Shown one piece after another: positions 17,363 to 25,310 of a stretch of DNA of 32,270 nucleotides. The position numbers and the translations under genes were made by a program. Numbering within the stretch: the stretch's first letter is position 1; each line of letters begins with the position of its first letter. Below the pieces are notes generated by a model. That model saw nothing but the letters and a program-made list of their open reading frames with translations. It made no database searches and was not told the DNA's origin. The DNA lies in the NCBI GenBank assembly GCA_012719355.1, contig JAAYAM010000216.1, forward strand, positions 1-32,270, given 5' to 3'. Origin of the DNA: Acidobacteriota bacterium (GTDB lineage Bacteria > Acidobacteriota > UBA6911).

Positions 17363-17368
17363 CTCCTT
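17363..17368 (-). promoter_or_regulatory. Shine-Dalgarno of the rhodanese gene
   Basis: AAGGAG on the minus strand, 11 nt before ATG 17351. A strong, intact ribosome site argues that the UGA-interrupted gene is still translated. Confidence 0.65.
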
Positions 17369-17454
17369 TTTGAATGGGTCAAGAGAGACTAGACACATCT
17401 CCAGAAGGGGGAATACAGAAATTATGCAATTTCCGGACCCGCTCGGGAGGCCCG

Positions 17455-17483
17455 TTGTGCAATGCCGCGCGGTACGGTAGTAT
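17455..17483 (+). promoter_or_regulatory. Weak sigma-70-like promoter candidate for the NodT gene
   Basis: TTGTGC (17455-17460) and TAGTAT (17478-17483) are separated by exactly 17 nt, about 160 nt before the lipoprotein start. Both hexamers are imperfect. The surrounding divergent region 17352-17643 (292 nt) contains no other gene I can support apart from the tiny ORF at 17594. Confidence 0.25.
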
Positions 17484-17593
17484 TCTCGCAATCAGCCCCC
17501 TTTTACAGAATCGGACGTACCGGAGTTCACTATGGCGTCAGCCTGCGAACGCTCCTGAAAAAGGAAAAACACCCGCAGCAAGGAGTCTTTTAT

Positions 17594-17620
17594 ATGGTGG
17601 GACGGTCCAGACCGATGTAA
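17594..17620 (+). CDS. Possible 8-codon leader ORF upstream of the NodT gene
   Basis: ATG 17594 stands 8 nt behind a full AAGGAG (17580-17585) and opens an eight-codon ORF (MVGRSRPM) ending at TAA 17618-17620, 23 nt before the lipoprotein start. Its ribosome site is better than that of the gene itself. Translated leaders occur upstream of some efflux genes, but no attenuator hairpins are evident, so function is speculative. Confidence 0.25.
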   Translation: MVGRSRPM

Positions 17621-17643
17621 TCGACCCCTTCGGAGCCCTCACG

Positions 17644-19050
17644 ATGCGTCACATCGTTCTAATCTTGATTCTGGCGGCGTGGTTCGGCGCCTGCAAGGCA
17701 GGACCAAACTACCGACGCCCGGCGGTGCCACTCCCCGGCGAATTCCGGAGCCCGACAACGCCGCCCCCACTTCCGCCGGATGCTTCCACTTTCGGCGACC
17801 TGCGCTGGTGGGAAGTGTTCCAGGACCCTGAACTGCAGCTGCTGTTAAGCAAGGCGCTGGACAACAATTACGACATACGGGGTGCCGCCGCCCGCGTGGA
17901 ACAGGCCGCGGCCAACGTGGGAGTCGTGCGGGCGGACCAGTTTCCGCAAGCCGTTGTCAGCGCAGAGTTCAGCCGAACAAAGAGGTCGGGAGCCGCGGTG
18001 CCTTTTATTCCGGGCTTTGCCGGGATTACAAATACGGTATTCGGCGTAACCCCGGCCGTCTCCTGGGCGCTCGACTTCTGGGGCCAGTTCCGCAGGGCGA
18101 CTGAAGCCGCGAAGGCCGGGCTTCTGGCAACCGAAGCAGGCCGGGAAGCAGTGCGTGCTTCGATTGTTACAGCAGTCGCTATCGCCTACTTCCAGCTGCG
18201 GGAGCTCGACCTCGAACTCGAAATCACCAACCGGACCCTTGAAACACGCCGCGACTCACTGCGCCTGACCCGGCTGCGCCAGGAGGGAGGAGTGGTGTCA
18301 ATGCTCGACGTACGGCAATCAGAAAGCCTTGTTACGACGGCGATGGCGACAATCCCACAGCTCAGGCAGCAGATAGAGCAGACGGAAAACCTCATCAGCA
18401 CGTTGCTGGGCGAAGCCCCACAGGAAATCAGGCGCGGCCTTCCACTCGACCGGCAGATAATCCCCGCAGCTCCTCCCGGTCTCCCTTCTTCGCTCCTGGC
18501 ACGCAGGCCCGACGTCAGGGCCGCCGAACAGGTTCTCGTCGCGGCAAACGCCCGCATCGGAGTCGCCCGTGCAGCCTACTTCCCGAACATCACGATAGAC
18601 GCCTTCACGGGACTCCAAACCGCGGATATCGAAGACACATTCACAAAACGAAGCTGGGTCTGGGGATTCATTCCGTCACTGACGGTTCCACTCTTCACGG
18701 GCGGCCGGATCCGATCCGCCGTTGAACTGAGCGAGGCGCAGCGGCAGGAGGCAATCGTCGCCTATCAGCAGACGATTCAGCAGGCTGTGCGCGAAGTCTC
18801 CGATGCGCTCTTCGCCTTGACCCGAATCAGGGAATTCCGGCTCGAGCAGGAGGCTCTTACCGCTATCTATCGTGATGCGGCCCGCTTGTCGAACATCCGC
18901 TACCGCGGCGGCGTCACGACCTACCTCGAAGTGCTCGACAGTGAACGCAACGTTTATGCGGCGGAACTGAACCTCGCCCAGGCCCGTCTGAACGAACTGA
19001 CCGCAATGATTCAGCTTTACAGCGCACTCGGCGGCGGCTGGCAGCAGTAG
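17644..19050 (+). CDS. NodT-family outer-membrane efflux lipoprotein (TolC-like)
   Basis: The 468-residue protein begins with a lipoprotein signal (MRHIVLILILAAWFGAC, Cys17 as lipidated residue; the lipobox FGAC is not ideal), then GPNYRRPAVPLPGEFRSP, typical of NodT/OprM-type factors, and WWEVFQDPELQLLLSKAL. Two OEP repeats follow, with the second-half signatures SLLARRPDVRAAEQVL and ARAAYFPNITIDAF. It should trimerise into the outer-membrane and periplasmic tunnel of a tripartite efflux pump. ATG 17644 has GGAG at 8 nt; the open frame extends further upstream to 17374, but that part is not protein-like and would bury the signal peptide. No inner-membrane pump or membrane-fusion gene is adjacent, so its partner is unknown. 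Confidence 0.9.
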   Translation: MRHIVLILILAAWFGACKAGPNYRRPAVPLPGEFRSPTTPPPLPPDASTFGDLRWWEVFQDPELQLLLSKALDNNYDIRGAAARVEQAAANVGVVRADQFPQAVVSAEFSRTKRSGAAVPFIPGFAGITNTVFGVTPAVSWALDFWGQFRRATEAAKAGLLATEAGREAVRASIVTAVAIAYFQLRELDLELEITNRTLETRRDSLRLTRLRQEGGVVSMLDVRQSESLVTTAMATIPQLRQQIEQTENLISTLLGEAPQEIRRGLPLDRQIIPAAPPGLPSSLLARRPDVRAAEQVLVAANARIGVARAAYFPNITIDAFTGLQTADIEDTFTKRSWVWGFIPSLTVPLFTGGRIRSAVELSEAQRQEAIVAYQQTIQQAVREVSDALFALTRIREFRLEQEALTAIYRDAARLSNIRYRGGVTTYLEVLDSERNVYAAELNLAQARLNELTAMIQLYSALGGGWQQ

Positions 19051-19110
19051 AGCCGCATCCCACAACAGGTTTTCAGAGCCGGCGATTTCCCACCGCCGTT
19101 TACTTTCTCC

Positions 19111-19139
19111 TTGTTCCGAGCGGTAGAAATGTTTATAAG
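19111..19139 (+). promoter_or_regulatory. Sigma-70-like promoter of the MFS-porin pair
   Basis: TTGTTC (19111-19116) and TATAAG (19134-19139) are 17 nt apart, and the -10 matches consensus at five of six bases. It lies about 60 nt before the transporter start, in a 148-nt gap that otherwise holds nothing I recognise. Confidence 0.4.
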
Positions 19140-19198
19140 TAGCCTGCATTTCTGAAAGACTGTCTAATATCTATGTCTCTGAAAAGAGGTCGTGCAAC

Positions 19199-20845
19199 AT
19201 GTTGAATTTTGAGTTTTTGAAGAAAGAACATACAGTCGCCGGGCCGGGGTTTAACCGATGGCTCGTGCCGCCCGCAGCTCTCGCGATCCATCTTTGCATC
19301 GGCATGGCTTACGGCTTCTCCGTTTTCTGGCTCCCCCTTTCCAAAGCTATTGGAATTACTACTTCCGTCGTCCCTCCCGAAGGCATGAGTTTTTTCGCAA
19401 AGGTCTTTTCGACCCAGTATGACTGGAACATCTCGATGCTCGGATGGATGTACACTCTGTTTTTTGTGTTCCTTGGTTCATCCGCAGCAGTCTGGGGCGG
19501 ATGGCTCGAGCATGCCGGCCCGCGGAAGGCCGGAGTCGTCTCGGCCTTCTGCTGGTGTGGCGGACTTGTGATCTCCGCGATAGGAGTCTATGTCCATCAG
19601 ATCTGGATGCTGTGGATCGGCTCCGGAGTAATCGGAGGAATCGGGTTGGGGCTGGGATACATTTCCCCTGTCTCAACGCTCATACGATGGTTCCCCGACC
19701 GGCGCGGCATGGCAACCGGCATGGCGATTATGGGTTTCGGCGGCGGTGCCATGATCGGCGCTCCGCTTGCAGACCGGCTGATGAATTTCTATGCATCTGA
19801 GACAAGCGTCGGCGTACTGGAGACTTTTCTCACGCTCGCTGTGATCTATTTCATTTACATGATGGTCGGCGCGATGGCGTACCGGATTCCCCCTCCTGAC
19901 TGGAAGCCGGCAGGTTGGGAACCGAAGCCTGACACCAAGAAGAAAGGGATGATCACGACGAAACACGTTCATCTCAACAACGCATGGAGAACGCCGCAGT
20001 TCTGGCTGCTCTGGGCAGTGCTCTGCCTGAATGTCTCGGCCGGCATCGGCGTGATCGGAATGGCGTCGCCATTGCTCCAGGAAGTGTTCGCAGGAAAACT
20101 GATCGGCGTAAACTTGTCATTCAACGATCTGAACGTTGAGCAGAAGGCTCAGATCGCAGCCATCGCGGCAGGCTTCACCGGACTGCTTTCGTTGTTCAAT
20201 ATCGGCGGTCGTTTCGTATGGGCTTCCTTTTCGGATTACCTCGGACGCAAAGCCACATTCGCAACATTCTTCCTTCTCGGCATTGCGCTGTATGCGTCGA
20301 TCCCGACTATGGGTAATGCAGGCTACCTCGCCCTGTTTGTCGCCTTCCTCTGCGTGATTGTTTCAATGTATGGCGGAGGCTTTGCAACTATTCCGGCATA
20401 TCTCGCTGACATGTTCGGCACCCAGATGGTAGGGGCCATTCACGGGCGGTTGCTGTCGGCCTGGGCGACGGCCGGCGTTCTGGGCCCGGTACTGGTGAAC
20501 TACATTCGTGAATTCCAGCTCGATCGCGGCGTGCCCAAGGCGCAGGCGTACGATTTCACTATGTACATCCTCGCCAGCATGCTCGTGATTGGGTTTATAT
20601 GCAACCTGCTGGTACGTCCGGTCCACGAGAAGCATCACATGAGCGAAACAGAACGGCAGGAGCAGAGCAGACTCCTCGAGCAGAAGGTTGCCGCAAAAGT
20701 CGCGGTAGCCCAGAGCCTTGGAGGAGCCTCTGTCGGCGCAACGAGCCATCCGATCAAACTGATCCTCGCATGGCTGGCGGTCGGGATACCGCTTGTCTAC
20801 GGAATCTGGAATACCGTCAATCAGGCGGTGGCATTGTTCAAGTAA
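19199..20845 (+). CDS. OFA-family MFS transporter with fused C-terminal small subunit
   Basis: A 548-residue major-facilitator protein related to oxalate/formate antiporters (OxlT, YhjX). Family signs are LVPPAALAIHLCIGMAYGFS..W in helix 1, GWMYTLFFVFLG, GIGLGLGYISPVSTLIRWFPD, RRGMATGMAIMGFGGGAMIG and, in the C-terminal half, GGRFVWASFSDYLGRK. After the twelfth helix and a charged linker (~475-510) comes one more membrane segment, PIKLILAWLAVGIPLVYGIW. This matches the separate MFS transporter small subunit often encoded next to such transporters, here fused. AGAGGT stands 9 nt before ATG 19199. Substrate is a small organic anion (oxalate, formate, pyruvate or similar); which one cannot be read from sequence. 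A porin follows after 44 nt, suggesting an uptake pair across both membranes. Confidence 0.88.
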   Translation: MLNFEFLKKEHTVAGPGFNRWLVPPAALAIHLCIGMAYGFSVFWLPLSKAIGITTSVVPPEGMSFFAKVFSTQYDWNISMLGWMYTLFFVFLGSSAAVWGGWLEHAGPRKAGVVSAFCWCGGLVISAIGVYVHQIWMLWIGSGVIGGIGLGLGYISPVSTLIRWFPDRRGMATGMAIMGFGGGAMIGAPLADRLMNFYASETSVGVLETFLTLAVIYFIYMMVGAMAYRIPPPDWKPAGWEPKPDTKKKGMITTKHVHLNNAWRTPQFWLLWAVLCLNVSAGIGVIGMASPLLQEVFAGKLIGVNLSFNDLNVEQKAQIAAIAAGFTGLLSLFNIGGRFVWASFSDYLGRKATFATFFLLGIALYASIPTMGNAGYLALFVAFLCVIVSMYGGGFATIPAYLADMFGTQMVGAIHGRLLSAWATAGVLGPVLVNYIREFQLDRGVPKAQAYDFTMYILASMLVIGFICNLLVRPVHEKHHMSETERQEQSRLLEQKVAAKVAVAQSLGGASVGATSHPIKLILAWLAVGIPLVYGIWNTVNQAVALFK

Positions 20846-20889
20846 TGCGCAGTATGCGAAGCTTGTAATCTGATTCAAGGGATTTTGTG

Positions 20890-21963
20890 ATGAATGTGCG
20901 TTGCTTTATTTGCCTGGGCATTCTACTTGGCTGCTTTCAGCCGCTCTATGCCCAGGCTCCACCATGGAAGTTTTCCGTCCCGGAAGGCGATTCGTCTGTC
21001 ACGTTCGGCTTTCTTGCCCAGCCGCAGTATGAGTGGCTTGAAAACGAAGCCGCAACGGACGGCGCCGATAACCTGTTCTTCAGAAGAATACGGTTTATCG
21101 CGGGCGGAAAGATAAACTCAAAGCTTTCGTTCTTTGTCGAAAGCGATAATCCCAACGCAGGGAAGAAAGCGCCCAACGGCGAAAGGATAAACGACTTTTT
21201 CCTGCAGGATGCTTTTGTCACGTATTCGTTCCGCCCTGAATTCCAGCTCGACGGCGGAATGCTCATGCTGCCGGTCTCCCGTAACGGCGCACAGTCGGCC
21301 GCAACACTCCTTCCCGTCGACTACGGGGCGTATACGTTCGTGGCTTCAGACACCACGCGCTCAAAAGTGGGGCGCGACTACGGGCTGCAGGCGCGCGGCT
21401 ATATCAGCAGGCACTTCGAGTACAGGCTCGGGGTATATCGCGGCAACAGGAATCATGACGGTGACTTCCCGTACCGCTACATGGCCCGGTTCGTCTACTA
21501 TCCGCTTGAAGCGGAGACCGGGTATTTCTACTCCGGAATGAATCACGGCCAGAAGAAGATCATCGCAATCGGTGCGACCATCGACCGTCAGGGAAGCTAC
21601 AGCGCCAATTCCGTCGACTTCTTCCTCGACCACCCCGTGAACGATGGCGATGCCGTGACTTTCCAGACCGGATTCACCCGGTATGACGGAGGGCATTCCT
21701 TCACTACTCTGCCGACTCAGAATGACTGGCTTGTTGAAGGTTCGTACTACTTCAGGAAGATCAGGCTGAGTCCCTTTGTGCAGTATTCCTCCAGGGATCT
21801 GACCGATCCGGCATCCCTTGACGACAGCAGGGTTCTGGGAGGAGTCGCGTTCTGGATCCAGAAGCACAGGATCAACATCAAGGCGGGATACGGGAAGCTC
21901 CTGAAAGACAACTCTCCCGACCGCTCGCAGTTCGTGGTTCAGTCTCAATTCTTCTATTATTGA
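20890..21963 (+). CDS. Outer-membrane porin, phosphate-selective porin O/P type
   Basis: A 357-residue beta-barrel protein with a Sec signal peptide (MNVRCFICLGILLGCFQPLYA, cleavage expected near residue 21-23). It shows alternating aromatic strands, FFRRIRFIAGGKINSKLSFF and DAFVTYSFRPEFQLDGGMLM as in OprP/OprO, and a C-terminal aromatic (QFFYY) needed for barrel assembly. The LLGC in the signal resembles a lipobox, but the barrel features argue against a lipoprotein. AAGGGA precedes ATG 20890 by 7 nt; GTG 20887 is a less likely start. Co-transcription with the MFS gene is likely. The solute is unknown: members of this family are not all phosphate-specific. Confidence 0.85.
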   Translation: MNVRCFICLGILLGCFQPLYAQAPPWKFSVPEGDSSVTFGFLAQPQYEWLENEAATDGADNLFFRRIRFIAGGKINSKLSFFVESDNPNAGKKAPNGERINDFFLQDAFVTYSFRPEFQLDGGMLMLPVSRNGAQSAATLLPVDYGAYTFVASDTTRSKVGRDYGLQARGYISRHFEYRLGVYRGNRNHDGDFPYRYMARFVYYPLEAETGYFYSGMNHGQKKIIAIGATIDRQGSYSANSVDFFLDHPVNDGDAVTFQTGFTRYDGGHSFTTLPTQNDWLVEGSYYFRKIRLSPFVQYSSRDLTDPASLDDSRVLGGVAFWIQKHRINIKAGYGKLLKDNSPDRSQFVVQSQFFYY

Positions 21964-21974
21964 TAAACGGATCC

Positions 21975-22028
21975 AGCCGCAGATTACACAGACTTCATAT
22001 GCATGTGAAATCTGTGTAATCTGTGGCT
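21975..22028. repeat. 54-nt near-perfect palindrome abutting the ligD start
   Basis: Two 27-nt arms (21975-22001 and 22002-22028) are inverted copies with only three differences, two of which would be G-U pairs in RNA. Each arm carries CAGATTACACAGA or its counterpart TCTGTGTAATCTG. It begins 11 nt after the porin stop and ends at the base before ligD ATG 22029. It is likely an intergenic repetitive palindrome (REP-like) that can form a long hairpin; no T run follows, so it is not a standard terminator. Confidence 0.75.
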
Positions 22029-24527
22029 ATGGGTCTTGAGAAATACCAGCAGAAGCGAGATTTCAGCCGCACTCCCGAGCCAAAGGGAAAAACTCCTCCC
22101 AACGCAGAAGGAAATTCGTATCTCATCCATAAGCATGCCGCACGCCGCCTCCACTATGATCTGAGGCTGGAACTGGACGGCGTTCTGCTCAGCTGGGCAA
22201 TTCCGAAAGGTCCAAGCCTGGATCCAAAAGAGCGCCGCCTTGCCGTCCACGTCGAAGATCATCCCCTGGAATACGGAGACTTCGAAGGAAACATCCCTAA
22301 AGGCGAATATGGCGCGGGAACAGTGCTCCTATGGGACCGCGGCACGTGGGAGCCGATCGGAGACCCGCGCGACGGCTTACGGAAAGGAGACTTGAAGTTT
22401 CGCCTGCACGGGGAAAAGCTGCGCGGCAGCTGGGTCCTGGTGCGGATGGGCAAACCCGCGGCCGGTGCAGACGAAAAACAAAACTGGCTGCTGATCAAGC
22501 ACTCGGATGAGGAAGCCGTTCCGCTCCAGGAGCGGGACGTTTTGGAAGAACTTCCCGACAGCGTCGCCACAGGCAGGAGCATGCAGGAGATCGCCGAGGC
22601 CCGCGACAGGCAATGGACCAGCGAAGGAGAGACCCCGGAACCGCCGGATCTCAAGACCCTGTCTGGCGCGAGGAGGTCACCCTTCCCTGAAAGAGTACGT
22701 CCCCAGCTGGCCACGCTTGTGGAAAAGCCGCCCGAAGGAGACGAGTGGCTGCACGAAGTGAAATTCGACGGCTACCGCGCTTTGTGCAGAATTGAGGACG
22801 GAAAAGCCAGGTTCTATACCCGCCAGGGGAACGACTGGACAGACAGGTTCGCCAGCTTGGTGGCGGCTGTCGAGGCGCTCACCGTGCAAAATGCGTTGCT
22901 CGACGGAGAGGTGGCGGTCCTGCTTCAAAACGGCGCCAGCAGTTTTCAGGCTCTTCAGAACTCGCTTACGACAAAGGGTAAAGACCTCGTCTACTACGTC
23001 TTCGATCTTCTCTATCTCAATGGATACGACATCAGAAGAACTCCCCTTCTGGAGAGAAAAGCGCTGCTCGCTTCGCTGCTCCGGGAGGAAGCCGGTCCGG
23101 TCCGGTTCAGCGACCATTTTCAGGGAAACGGAAAAGAGCTGTTCGAGACCGCCTGCAAACATTCCCTCGAGGGAATCATTTCAAAGCAGGCCAACCGGCC
23201 GTACACATCAGGACGCTCGGCGGACTGGTTGAAGATAAAGTGCGTCAAGAGCCAGGAATTCATCGTCGGAGGATTCACAGACCCCGGAGGAAGCCGCATC
23301 GGGTTTGGCGCACTGCTCGTCGGCTTCAGAGAAAATGGCAAACTCGTCTACGCAGGGAAGGTAGGTACCGGATATACAGAGAGGACCCTAAAAGATCTGC
23401 TGCCCCACCTGGAGAAACTGCAGCAGCCGGAATCCCCTTTTGTGAATCCGCCGAAAGGCTCTGCAGTCCGGAAAGTACATTGGGTGAAACCGGAGCTTGT
23501 CGCCCAGGTGGAGTTCTCGGAATGGACGAGGGATGGAATTCTGCGCAGTCCATCTTTCCAGGGGCTGCGGGAAGACAAGAAACCTGCCGAAGTCGGGCGC
23601 GAGAACGTTGCCGATGCGGCACAATCTCAGCAGGACAGACTCGACGTAGCAGGAGTGAGGATTTCTAATCCTGACAAGATTCTGTACCCCGGGCAGGGGA
23701 TCACAAAGCTGCAACTCGCGCAGTACTATGAAGCCGTTCTCGATTGGGCGCTTCCCCATATAAAGAACCGGCCCCTGATGTTTCTTCGCTGTCCGGAAGG
23801 ATTTCACAAACAATGTTTCTTTCAGAAGCACGCCGCCGATTCCGTGGCGGAAGCGGTGAAGAAAGTGAACATCCCGGAAGATGACGGCGAGGCCACAGGG
23901 CTGTACGTGGATTCCGCCAAAGGCCTTATCTCGCTTGCCCAGATGGGCGTTCTCGAAATCCACGCATGGGGATGCCGGATCAGCAGGATCGAACGTCCCG
24001 ACCTTATGATCTTCGATCTGGATCCTGATTCCGGAGTTGCCTGGGAAAGGGTCGTCGAGGCAGCGCACGAGATACGCGCCTTTCTGAAAGAGCTCGGATT
24101 CGTCTCATTCGTAAAGACTACGGGCGGCAAAGGACTACACCTGCAGGTACCGCTGTCTGGGAACTCGAACTGGGATGAGGTAAAGGGATTCTCAAAATCG
24201 ATCGCCGATGCTCTCGTGAGCGCGGCACCGGACCGGTACACCGCGGTCATGTCGAAAGCGAAAAGAAAGGGGAAGGTATTCATCGACTATCTGCGGAACG
24301 GCCGCGGCTCGACAGCCATATGCCCCTATTCAACCAGGGCACGCGCCGGGGCGCCGGTAGCGACGCCGGTCGACTGGGATGAACTGACGCCGGATCTGCG
24401 CCCCGACCTCTTTACGATCGAGACTCTCCCTTCCCGTTTCGCCGCTCTCAGGCGGGATCCATGGGAAGGAATCTACAAGTTTAAACAATCGATCACGGCC
24501 GAAGGACGCAGGATGCTGGAAGGATGA
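22029..24527 (+). CDS. ligD: DNA ligase D (PE-LIG-POL), bacterial NHEJ
   Basis: An 832-residue three-domain protein. The 3'-phosphoesterase domain is N-terminal (~1-175; HKHAARRLHYDLRLELDG with His36, His42 and Asp44; FEGNIPKGEYGAG). The ATP-dependent ligase is central (~219-530; adenylated Lys245 in EVKFDGYR, EGIISKQ, WLKIKC). The primase-polymerase is C-terminal (~542-832; RISNPDKILYP, metal-binding D663 and D665 in IFDLDPD, KTTGGKGLH). The order PE-LIG-POL is that of Pseudomonas LigD, not the mycobacterial POL-PE-LIG. It processes and seals double-strand breaks with Ku; no ku gene is in the window. ATG 22029 is preferred, GTG 22023 is also possible; neither has a Shine-Dalgarno, because the palindrome occupies that position. 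Confidence 0.96.
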   Translation: MGLEKYQQKRDFSRTPEPKGKTPPNAEGNSYLIHKHAARRLHYDLRLELDGVLLSWAIPKGPSLDPKERRLAVHVEDHPLEYGDFEGNIPKGEYGAGTVLLWDRGTWEPIGDPRDGLRKGDLKFRLHGEKLRGSWVLVRMGKPAAGADEKQNWLLIKHSDEEAVPLQERDVLEELPDSVATGRSMQEIAEARDRQWTSEGETPEPPDLKTLSGARRSPFPERVRPQLATLVEKPPEGDEWLHEVKFDGYRALCRIEDGKARFYTRQGNDWTDRFASLVAAVEALTVQNALLDGEVAVLLQNGASSFQALQNSLTTKGKDLVYYVFDLLYLNGYDIRRTPLLERKALLASLLREEAGPVRFSDHFQGNGKELFETACKHSLEGIISKQANRPYTSGRSADWLKIKCVKSQEFIVGGFTDPGGSRIGFGALLVGFRENGKLVYAGKVGTGYTERTLKDLLPHLEKLQQPESPFVNPPKGSAVRKVHWVKPELVAQVEFSEWTRDGILRSPSFQGLREDKKPAEVGRENVADAAQSQQDRLDVAGVRISNPDKILYPGQGITKLQLAQYYEAVLDWALPHIKNRPLMFLRCPEGFHKQCFFQKHAADSVAEAVKKVNIPEDDGEATGLYVDSAKGLISLAQMGVLEIHAWGCRISRIERPDLMIFDLDPDSGVAWERVVEAAHEIRAFLKELGFVSFVKTTGGKGLHLQVPLSGNSNWDEVKGFSKSIADALVSAAPDRYTAVMSKAKRKGKVFIDYLRNGRGSTAICPYSTRARAGAPVATPVDWDELTPDLRPDLFTIETLPSRFAALRRDPWEGIYKFKQSITAEGRRMLEG

Positions 24528-24571
24528 CAAGTCTGCAGAAACATCCGGCAGAAGAGCTGCAGGAACGTATC

Positions 24572-25246
24572 TCAGCCCTCATCAGCCGGATTCAAGCGTC
24601 GCCCCGGCACTGCCCTCTGGAATTCGCGCATCCGCAGACGGCTCTCCCGTTCGCGCAAACTGTTCTGCTCGCGCTCCCGTGCCTTACGGAGCCCCCCGTT
24701 GCGGATGAAGGCTATGATCCGCTGCAATTCGGCACGGTCAAGCCAGGAGCCGTGATCGCGGCACCAGTCGATCACCACCCCCGAGCAGCCTGAAAAATGC
24801 TTATGATTCATCAGTTTGCCGCATTCAGGACAGGGAACGTAGGTGCGCTTCGGCCTGTGCTTGCGTGGGGTCGATTCCGATGGTTCGTTGCGGAAATTCA
24901 GAAATGCCTCCTGCTCCTCCTCCCGGCTGCAGATCTCCTGAAAACTGTCTTTGTCGAGCCATAATCCCCCGCACTGGGGACAGTGGTTGAGCTCATGTTC
25001 GCCGACAGAGACCTGCGACAGGCCGATTTCGCAGCGGGGACACGAAAAGGGCCCGGATCTCCCCGAGGCAGGGGCGTTGGCCCGGGCGCCGCAGTGCGGG
25101 CAATGCCGCATCCCGACCGCGATTGAACCGAAGCACTCGGGACAGACGCGCCCGGCTATCGCAGATGTGCAGTAACTGCAGGTCGTGCTGTCGGGATCGA
25201 CGGCCGCTCCGCAGTTGGGACAGTTGAACGAAGTGACTCCTGCCAT
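24572..25246 (-). CDS. Zinc-ribbon protein with two TFIIB-type zinc-finger modules
   Basis: A 224-residue soluble protein built from four zinc knuckle pairs: CPNC..CSYC (residues ~8-28), CPEC..CPHC (~34-51), CPRC..CPQC followed by GGLWLDKDSF (~66-100), and CPEC..CRDHGSWLDRAEL (~140-180). The last two match the zf-TFIIB family, in which the final pair here ends C-x2-H. An arginine/glutamate-rich helix (~185-215) ends the protein. The start at ATG 25246 puts the first zinc ribbon at the N terminus as usual; the frame is open up to 25417, but that extension overlaps the glucan synthase gene and is not protein-like. It lies 64 nt downstream of that gene in the same direction, so co-transcription is possible. 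Function is unknown. Confidence 0.82.
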   Translation of the reverse strand: MAGVTSFNCPNCGAAVDPDSTTCSYCTSAIAGRVCPECFGSIAVGMRHCPHCGARANAPASGRSGPFSCPRCEIGLSQVSVGEHELNHCPQCGGLWLDKDSFQEICSREEEQEAFLNFRNEPSESTPRKHRPKRTYVPCPECGKLMNHKHFSGCSGVVIDWCRDHGSWLDRAELQRIIAFIRNGGLRKAREREQNSLRERESRLRMREFQRAVPGRRLNPADEG

Positions 25247-25267
25247 ACTGCCAGTAGATCGGCGGCG

Positions 25268-25299
25268 CACCGGCCGGTGATTAGCGGTTATTGGCCAAT
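25268..25299. other. Two short palindromes in the ndvB / zinc-ribbon spacer
   Basis: CACCGGCCGGTG (25268-25279) and ATTGGCCAAT (25290-25299) are each perfect palindromes within the 64-nt gap. They could be protein-binding sites or weak RNA hairpins; there is no T run for a terminator. Confidence 0.3.
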
Positions 25300-25310
25300 C
25301 TTGGGGTTGC

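Noticed and set aside
17374-17643. Extending the NodT lipoprotein upstream to 17374
   Set aside because: The added 90 residues are not protein-like and would place the signal peptide and lipidated Cys inside the protein.
21975-22028. The palindrome before ligD as a CRISPR repeat or terminator
   Set aside because: It is a single inverted structure without spacer-repeat periodicity and without a T run after either arm.
24528-24571. A gene or terminator between ligD and the zinc-ribbon gene
   Set aside because: Only 44 nt separate the convergent stops and no stem followed by T residues is visible.
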